Source: a virus. From it: a DNA stretch of 28,357 nt. Positions 23,324 to 28,357 of this stretch are shown here, piece after piece; within the stretch, counting starts at the first letter, position 1; each line of letters begins with the position of its first letter. The notes beneath the pieces were generated by a model. The model searched no databases and had not been told where the DNA came from. It saw only the letters and a program-made list of their open reading frames with translations. The translations under genes and the position numbers were made by a program. Where the stretch lies: positions 1 through 28,357 of IMG/VR virus record IMGVR_UViG_3300007276_000219; one strand, written 5' to 3'.

Positions 23324-25186
23324 TTAATCATCTATTGGAAATTTCGCTCCTGTTGGGAGGACAAAAAAGTCAACGATAATAAATTCTGCCGTCTTAGCTG
23401 GCTTCAAGTAAATTGATGCTCTCATTTCATTTCTGTCAACAACATCAGCAGTATTATTTCTCTCGTCAATAACGATTCTGAAATCATATATTCCTTGCTT
23501 TCTTCTCGCATTCTCAAACCATGGTCTAGTTATATTGATGAAACGCAATCTAGTTTCTCTAGTGTTTTGTTCGAACACTAAATATTTAGCTGTTTCAGCA
23601 ATATGCCTTTTGGCTGCAATTAAAAGTCGTCTAACATTAATTCTATCCATTGCTGAACGTTTTTTCTGTAATGTCTTCTGACCCCAAATTACTAATCCAT
23701 GTCTTGGGAAAGTTGCAATTGGATTGATATTTTTGATATATAAGTTATCACGATCATTCTGAGTCATGATTCTCTCTGTCTGGACACCTTGGTCCAATCC
23801 ACCTCTATTAAGTCCTGCAGGTGCATACCATTTTTCTGAAACTAAATCATTAAATGAATATACTGAAGGTACTATTGCGGATGGTGGTACCCATCTTCCA
23901 CCGCCTAAATCTGCATCTGCAATTTGAACCCACGGATAATAGTAACCTGCATAATTAGAGTTTCTATTCTCTGCTGCTGCTCTGGCTTGTCCTACCGTAG
24001 ATCCTTTATATGTTGGATCAATGATATAAAATGCATCACCGCGTTCTTCAACCATACTAATCGCCCTTGTAATAACTACGGCATGATTATCTAAGTTGTC
24101 AATTAAACCTGGTGTTAATAATAAATCAAAGTCAAATTGATCTCTATTTGAAAGTATATCAATTGCATCTTCGTAAGCTGTTTTACCACTGCCTGCGACT
24201 GCTAAATTAAATCCTTGCGTATTAGTATTCCATATATTTTGATTCATTGCTTTTGGGTGGGCAACTGTACCGTCGCTACCGTCGGCAAATGTTCCTGATA
24301 ATGGAATTGCTTCTTCTACAAAAGTCGATCCTGATATTGAACCACTAAAACCTCCTGGAAGAGATGCTGTTAATGATTGGTCTCTTATAGATCCTTCATT
24401 TGTTAAATATTTCAATGTATTTTGATACACTTCAACTCTGACAAAACGAGATCTGTTTGGATATGATCCTGTTAGTTCCAAGTATGGAGATCCACCACTA
24501 TCATATCTAATTTGATATGCTTGGTCTCCGATTACCTTCGCAATGTAATTAGTTGTATTCGGGTCAAGGGATACACCGACGAATTGTTCCATAACAACTT
24601 TTCTAAAGTCACTATCGTCTCCACGTCTTATGTATAAGTCAAATGTACCTCTGTCGGTATCAACATTTGCCACTTCCCATCTCATATTATAACGAGATCC
24701 TGAATGGAGTACATTACCATCGTATTCATCACCTGTTATTCCAGATCCTGAATCCGCTGCAGCTTTTTGTCCACTATTAGTAACATCACCGTCTGTCAAT
24801 GCTATTAACTTGAAGGACATATCATCTGAAGTGTATGTACCAGCGGTTCTACCTGCTTGGCTAATTACGTTTGAATATGCGGGTCTATACTGGCCTGCTA
24901 GTATTCGTATCACTGTACAAACTTCACCCCAACGCAAATACTCTTGTACTGCATAAGATGTTAGATATTTGTACTCCTGTTCAACTGCTCCAGAGCCACT
25001 AGAGAATACGTCACCGAACCATCTAAGATATTCTGAATAAGTTGAAATTGCAATTGGTACCATCGCTGGTCCTCTCACAGTTGGTCCTATTACTGCTGCT
25101 CCTACAGCTGGAATGTCTAATGGCAAGAATGAAAGATCAAATTCTCTTGTATAAACACCTGCACTAAGATAAGTATTTTTAGGCAT
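23324..25186 (-). CDS. 18: Contractile tail sheath protein gp18
   Basis: 620 residues (T4 gp18 659). It surrounds the tail tube and contracts to drive it into the host. Family features: a short N-terminus (TYLSAGVYTREFDLSF, where G-V-Y-T-R-E-x-D is typical), a GPTVRGP segment, then a long, beta-rich protruding domain in the middle. The C-terminal conserved domain has the WGQKTL helix, NVRRLLIAAKRHI, LVFEQNTRETRLR and a strand DFRIVIDERNNT near the end, finishing FFVLPTGAKFPID. A good AAGGA site lies about 6 nt before the ATG. It is the most certain structural gene in the window and sets the operon order 15-18-19. Confidence 0.97.
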   Translation of the reverse strand: MPKNTYLSAGVYTREFDLSFLPLDIPAVGAAVIGPTVRGPAMVPIAISTYSEYLRWFGDVFSSGSGAVEQEYKYLTSYAVQEYLRWGEVCTVIRILAGQYRPAYSNVISQAGRTAGTYTSDDMSFKLIALTDGDVTNSGQKAAADSGSGITGDEYDGNVLHSGSRYNMRWEVANVDTDRGTFDLYIRRGDDSDFRKVVMEQFVGVSLDPNTTNYIAKVIGDQAYQIRYDSGGSPYLELTGSYPNRSRFVRVEVYQNTLKYLTNEGSIRDQSLTASLPGGFSGSISGSTFVEEAIPLSGTFADGSDGTVAHPKAMNQNIWNTNTQGFNLAVAGSGKTAYEDAIDILSNRDQFDFDLLLTPGLIDNLDNHAVVITRAISMVEERGDAFYIIDPTYKGSTVGQARAAAENRNSNYAGYYYPWVQIADADLGGGRWVPPSAIVPSVYSFNDLVSEKWYAPAGLNRGGLDQGVQTERIMTQNDRDNLYIKNINPIATFPRHGLVIWGQKTLQKKRSAMDRINVRRLLIAAKRHIAETAKYLVFEQNTRETRLRFINITRPWFENARRKQGIYDFRIVIDERNNTADVVDRNEMRASIYLKPAKTAEFIIVDFFVLPTGAKFPIDD

Positions 25187-25284
25187 GTATTTTCCTTATT
25201 GTTATTTTCATCATGTTATAAATTAATTTTCAATGATAAATATTATATTTTTAGTCCAAACCTGAGTTGTTTGTTTGGTTTTTA

Positions 25285-26130
25285 TCAAAAATTCTTAGTT
25301 GGCCTCCTGGAACTACCCATCCGTATGATTTTAGGTTTATGATCTACATAAATTTCTTCCTGTTCAACCTCATTGCGGAAATCTACACGCTTAATTGTAT
25401 GGGCTTTTCGTATTGTAGATTCTCTCATTTCATATTCAGGTTGTAATATACCTTCAACTTCTAGAGGAATTTGACATCTCACAATTCGATCTTCGCCAGT
25501 ATTGTTTATAGTCTCAAAGTTATAATCACCTATTTTAGTTGTGAATTGCATAACGTCTCCCCAAGGCATTCTGTCTTGAGGTACAATTTGTTCTACAACT
25601 GCATTCATTTGAGCTGTAAGGTCTGTCCATATAAATAAATCATATGATACAAGTACATGATCTGGAATTACACTTACAAAATAAGTTTTAGATTCTTTAG
25701 TATTGTATGATTTGTTGATCCAATCTGTTGAGTTATTCTGCTGCTGATCAGGAAACATTATTAATTGCGTAGCTCCATTATCTCCTGGAATATCCAATTT
25801 TGGAACTCTAGTGTCTGGAGTCATTGAGTTGCGCTTCAGGGTGACTATAGGTGTCATAATCTTCCTACCTTTGTCACGTAAAAATCCATGACGTTGAATT
25901 TGGCTCCAAGTTTCTCCAGCGGCCATTTGGATTGGTATAGGGATTGTTTTCCCGTTTTCCGTAACTTCGAGAACTATATTATTCTTTAAATGCCACAATA
26001 ATGCATAATCAATATCAAATAATGTTATAGATGGGACTTTAAAATTGTCATCATCCCTTCTAGTATCCAATGCCCTGTTCCGTCCTAGCTCTATACCTCT
26101 TGAACCGTGTTCCACAAAATTGTCTGACAT
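25285..26130 (-). CDS. 15: Tail sheath stabiliser / tail completion protein gp15
   Basis: 281 residues, close to T4 gp15 (272). gp15 caps the head-proximal end of the tube and sheath and joins the tail to the neck. Comparison from memory with T4 gp15 supports it: a K-x-IPIPI-x-(A/S)-x-x-E segment near residue 65, a PR/P-x-x-x-x-K region near residue 108, and the strongest signature, LVSYDLFIWTDLTAQM followed by VVEQIVP (about residues 160-190). This corresponds to I-Y-E-L-S-I-F-T...VEQILP. A strong AGGAG ribosome site lies 8 nt before the ATG. It lies immediately before the sheath gene, as in T4. Confidence 0.8.
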   Translation of the reverse strand: MSDNFVEHGSRGIELGRNRALDTRRDDDNFKVPSITLFDIDYALLWHLKNNIVLEVTENGKTIPIPIQMAAGETWSQIQRHGFLRDKGRKIMTPIVTLKRNSMTPDTRVPKLDIPGDNGATQLIMFPDQQQNNSTDWINKSYNTKESKTYFVSVIPDHVLVSYDLFIWTDLTAQMNAVVEQIVPQDRMPWGDVMQFTTKIGDYNFETINNTGEDRIVRCQIPLEVEGILQPEYEMRESTIRKAHTIKRVDFRNEVEQEEIYVDHKPKIIRMGSSRRPTKNF

Positions 26131-26173
26131 ATGTCAACTCCTATATTTATTGATACATTTATTATTGTTGCAC

Positions 26174-26431
26174 TTATTTAAATTTATGTTGTGCCATTTT
26201 CTTGAAATCATTATATGGCGCTTTATGTTTTGCTGCCATTTGATCCATCAACTTTAACCATTCACGTTTTTTGGCTTTAGGGTCTATTGGTGGCATTTGT
26301 TTTTTAAGCCAATATACGTAACGTAATAATACGTCTGGGTCGTTCTTCCACCATTTAGACATTGGGTATTTTGGTAATTTATCGTCAATGGCTTCGTTTA
26401 CAAGTTTTTTTAATGTAGACATTGTAGTCAT
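26174..26431 (-). CDS. Hypothetical basic protein, 85 aa
   Basis: 85 residues, strongly basic and Trp/Met/Pro-rich (for example WKNDPDVLLRYVYWLKKQ and KKREWLKLMDQM), likely helical. It has no membrane segment. It sits between the metallopeptidase-like gene and gp15, close to both (18 bp and 43 bp), so it is probably a neck or head-tail assembly protein or a minor structural component. The family is not recognised. The first ATG is chosen; another occurs three codons in. Only a weak GAGA element precedes it. Confidence 0.65.
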   Translation of the reverse strand: MTTMSTLKKLVNEAIDDKLPKYPMSKWWKNDPDVLLRYVYWLKKQMPPIDPKAKKREWLKLMDQMAAKHKAPYNDFKKMAQHKFK

Positions 26432-26449
26432 AGTTAGTTCTCTTTTTTA

Positions 26450-27121
26450 TTATAAATATCCACTCCATTGTGCATTAGGTAGATTTTTCTTCGCGTAATC
26501 AAACCAGACACTACGGATACGTTTTTGGTCTCCCGACTTTAGTCTGTGTGCATAATCTTTTAAAAAGTGATTTATTGTGACGTCTATTGTCTCCCGCCTT
26601 GTTTTTGCTGCTTTATACAACCCTCGAACAAATGCTGGTACTTCATGTTTCAGTAAAAAATATCTGCCCAAATGATGTTGAGGGTCTTTAAGTTCTACGA
26701 AATTCATATTGCAATCTTCAAAGTCTTCCGAACTCGGCCTTAGCCCATTTGCTTGTGCAACGTGTTCCAATTCATGTCGCATTGCTTCTTTTATTGTCGG
26801 CACTAAATTACTAAATGCCTCAGGGAAATATTTAGGATTTATAGTAATAGCCAAATCAATTGAGTCATCATCCGCAAACCCCGCTACATCAAATGCGTTT
26901 GGATCAGTTTCGTCATATTGAATTTTAAAACTGACTATGACATTTATTGGAACTTTAAATGTGACATCATCTAATATGTCCATAGTAGCTAATCTGTTCA
27001 ATACTAATTCAAACTTGCCACGCTTCCTTCCCTTCTTCACCATATTGATCAACACACGGCTCGATTGAGTTGTGATTTGATCGTAACGCCCTTTAATTAT
27101 CAATTGCTCTATTAGCTGCAT
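26450..27121 (-). CDS. HExxH metallopeptidase-like protein in the neck gene cluster
   Basis: 223 residues. A zinc-peptidase signature H116-E117-L-E-H120 stands in an amphipathic helix (AMRHELEHVAQ), preceded by TINPKYFPEAF. The segment FLLKHEVPAFVRGLY places E160, 40 residues downstream, in a good position for a third zinc ligand as in gluzincins. The N-terminal 60 residues are basic. No signal peptide is visible, so it would act in the cytoplasm or be packaged in the virion. It starts directly at the gp14-like gene stop (TAAATG), so it is made with the neck proteins. It might process a head or tail protein, or be structural only. Confidence 0.7.
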   Translation of the reverse strand: MQLIEQLIIKGRYDQITTQSSRVLINMVKKGRKRGKFELVLNRLATMDILDDVTFKVPINVIVSFKIQYDETDPNAFDVAGFADDDSIDLAITINPKYFPEAFSNLVPTIKEAMRHELEHVAQANGLRPSSEDFEDCNMNFVELKDPQHHLGRYFLLKHEVPAFVRGLYKAAKTRRETIDVTINHFLKDYAHRLKSGDQKRIRSVWFDYAKKNLPNAQWSGYL

Positions 27122-27673
27122 TTATAAAAATTTAGGTATACTTGTATTAGTAGTCAAAGGTGACGGTATGATTCCTGTCCTTGTATTCACGACATGAATT
27201 GAATTTGTTTTAGTGAGATGGCATTCAGCAACTACTGCATGATCATATCCGTGAACTGGCCAATCGTCTTCTATAATACCAATCATTGTATTTGGATTTC
27301 GGCCTCCCCAATAATTTGAATTGCTGATTTGGTCTACTTCATAATATCCATTATCATAAAATACAATATCACCTTCCTCCATAATCATATCAGCGTCACG
27401 TAAATCTGATTTAAGGAATCCGAATGCTGCAGTTTTAGCATAATCAATACCGTAGTCATCACCAACTCCTGATTTAGAGTCTAACCGCAATTGACAAAAC
27501 AATCTAATTGGTGGTTTGTAAGACCGTTGCTCTGACTCTTCATATATATTAATTTCAGTTGCAGGCAAATCTAATTTATAAACTCCCACTTCGATACTGA
27601 TAAAGGCATGTAATAGCTCTTTATTGATACCTTTAAGGAATCCTGAATCTCGTCTGCTTTGAAATAACGGCAT
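27122..27673 (-). CDS. Neck protein, gp14-like candidate
   Basis: 183 residues. The C-terminal half has DADMIMEEGDIVFYDNGYYEVDQIS followed by a Y-W-G-G-R-N-P turn, resembling the GD-hxx-(Y/F)...(F/Y)E-h-x-x-h pattern of the T4 neck protein gp14 and its marine relatives. In T4, gp13 and gp14 close the portal after DNA packaging and receive the tail. The position before gp15 and the sheath is that of gp14 in T4. It begins at the last base of the 175-aa gene stop. The protein is smaller than T4 gp14 (256), so the identity is tentative. Confidence 0.55.
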   Translation of the reverse strand: MPLFQSRRDSGFLKGINKELLHAFISIEVGVYKLDLPATEINIYEESEQRSYKPPIRLFCQLRLDSKSGVGDDYGIDYAKTAAFGFLKSDLRDADMIMEEGDIVFYDNGYYEVDQISNSNYWGGRNPNTMIGIIEDDWPVHGYDHAVVAECHLTKTNSIHVVNTRTGIIPSPLTTNTSIPKFL

Positions 27674-28200
27674 TATCTGTAAGTCTCCACTCCAACATTT
27701 GCCATGAGCTCTTCAAATGCCTCACTAAATTCGTCGAATTTTTTAACCAATGCAATCAAATCAGCATCGAATGGTGCTTCTGCATCTAAATCTTCAACAT
27801 TATTAAATAACGCTCCAAGTGAGTCATACGCATCTTCCCAAGGTTGAGCGTCTGTGGTATACATTTTATTTCCATCACCTTCAAATTCTGATTCATCTGG
27901 CACATGTCCAGTTTTACCGTATTCCGCTTCACCCAAATTGAATTTGAAAAATCGTTTGTAATTCTCTGCTAATATATGTGCGGCTTTCATTTTGTGTTCT
28001 CCTTCTTGAATTATTTCAATCGCTGTATCGACATCATATCCTGAGGAATCTGCATGATCTCGGAATCTATCAAATTCACGTTTGGGTAACACGTAATATG
28101 TATCACCTTTAATATCTGAATAATCTAATTTCTTGTCAAACTTGCTTAATAACAAATCGTCTAATTTGCCGTCGTCAATTGAAAATGTTACTGTATCCAT
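27673..28200 (-). CDS. Hypothetical acidic protein, 175 aa, first gene of the neck group
   Basis: 175 residues, acidic (many Asp/Glu), with no membrane segment. It has a helical N-terminal two-thirds and a C-terminus with a heptad-like run of acidic helix (LVKKFDEFSEAFEELMANV). No recognisable family; it may be a head-completion or neck component (the place of gp13 in T4), but I see no sequence support for that. It is preceded by promoter-like element 5 with a leader of about 25 nt and no Shine-Dalgarno site, and its stop shares a base with the next start, so it heads the neck-tail transcript. Confidence 0.7.
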   Translation of the reverse strand: MDTVTFSIDDGKLDDLLLSKFDKKLDYSDIKGDTYYVLPKREFDRFRDHADSSGYDVDTAIEIIQEGEHKMKAAHILAENYKRFFKFNLGEAEYGKTGHVPDESEFEGDGNKMYTTDAQPWEDAYDSLGALFNNVEDLDAEAPFDADLIALVKKFDEFSEAFEELMANVGVETYR

Positions 28201-28232
28201 TTAGTTTTCATCTGTTTAATTATATATTATAT

Positions 28233-28262
28233 AATATAAGTATAAGTATTCATAAGTCCAAA
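28233..28262 (-). promoter_or_regulatory. Phage promoter-like element, copy 5 (before the neck-tail genes)
   Basis: Minus strand: TTTGG, 18 nt, TTATATT, with TAC before TTATATT. It lies in the 73-bp gap between the partial gene and the 175-aa gene. The TACTTAT core is repeated 6 nt upstream, so the region may hold two overlapping -10 boxes. A 5-bp inverted repeat (ACTTA-A-TAAGT) lies just upstream. Confidence 0.7.
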
Positions 28263-28273
28263 TACTTAATAAG

Positions 28274-28357
28274 TTATTTTACATAAATTTTAAGTGGCAA
28301 TTTCGCCATTGCTGTCGACAATGCGTCAGTCTCTGATTGTTTTCTTTCTAATTGTGC
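28274..28357 (-). CDS. Partial gene, C-terminal 27 residues only
   Basis: An open frame enters from the window edge and ends with TAA at 28274-28276. The 27 residues are mostly polar and helix-forming at first (AQLERKQSETDALSTAMAKL), then basic and hydrophobic (PLKIYVK). This is too little to name. It reads in the same direction as the neck-tail genes and is separated from them by promoter-like element 5. Confidence 0.6.
   Translation of the reverse strand, partial: AQLERKQSETDALSTAMAKLPLKIYVK

Noticed and set aside
25256-25283. Hairpin CCAAAC/GTTTGG followed by TTTTT on the plus strand
   Set aside because: The 6-bp stem with an 11-nt loop is weak, and it points against the genes, with no plus-strand transcript known to end there.
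1-28357. tRNA genes, CRISPR arrays, insertion sequences or integrase/attachment sites
   Set aside because: None found: no cloverleaf-like or TTCGA-arm sequence in the gaps, no spaced repeats beyond the promoter motifs, no transposase or integrase among the reading frames. The search was by eye only.

Overview
The window is a stretch of a T4-like (myovirus-type) tailed phage genome. It is AT-rich and dense, and every gene I accept lies on the minus strand, so transcription runs from 28357 towards 1. The identity rests on a T4-type set of proteins: contractile tail sheath (gp18), tail tube (gp19), sheath stabiliser (gp15), a gp26-type tail assembly protein, gp32, UvsX, the RNase H-type 5' nuclease, the gp41 helicase and NrdAB. 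The divergence of these proteins and the use of a family A polymerase instead of the T4 family B enzyme point to a distant (far-T4, probably aquatic) lineage. The host cannot be fixed. A glutamate-type NrdB and many starts without Shine-Dalgarno sequences are loosely reminiscent of Bacteroidota, but several structural genes do carry good AGGA/AGGAG sites.

Layout in the direction of transcription. (1) 28357-22513, neck and tail: a partial gene, a 175-aa protein, a gp14-like neck protein, an HExxH metallopeptidase-like protein, an 85-aa protein, gp15, sheath gp18, tube gp19 and a two-helix holin-like protein, closed by a very strong intrinsic terminator (22455-22491). (2) 22401-13147, tail completion and baseplate: a gp26-like protein overlapping a small ORF in another frame (tail chaperone arrangement, possible programmed frameshift), an 82-aa protein, a 1465-aa tape measure with a perfect 72-bp tandem duplication, a tube-initiator-like protein, a LysM-type baseplate protein, a hub protein and a 188-aa structural protein. 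(3) 13099-5687, replication and recombination: a very compact, divergent family A DNA polymerase, an acidic-loop protein, a small conserved-looking protein, gp32, UvsX, 5' nuclease and DnaB/gp41 helicase. (4) 5659-1, nucleotide metabolism and accessory genes: a GIY-YIG-like small protein, NrdB, NrdA, two unknowns, a tiny membrane peptide coupled to queE, queE, a Lys/Ala/Pro-rich basic protein and the start of a membrane protein.

The best non-coding result is a bipartite promoter-like element found five times (TTTGG, exactly 18 nt, TTATATT, with TAC always just before TTATATT). It lies upstream of the 120-aa gene, gp32, the polymerase, the 82-aa/tape-measure group and the 175-aa gene. At two genes the element is so close to the ATG that the messages should be leaderless. 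A second intergenic motif matching the T4-type late consensus NATAAATA occurs seven times, but on the strand opposite to the genes.

No tRNA, CRISPR array, insertion sequence or intergenic gap above about 130 bp was seen. Terminase, portal and capsid genes are not in this window.
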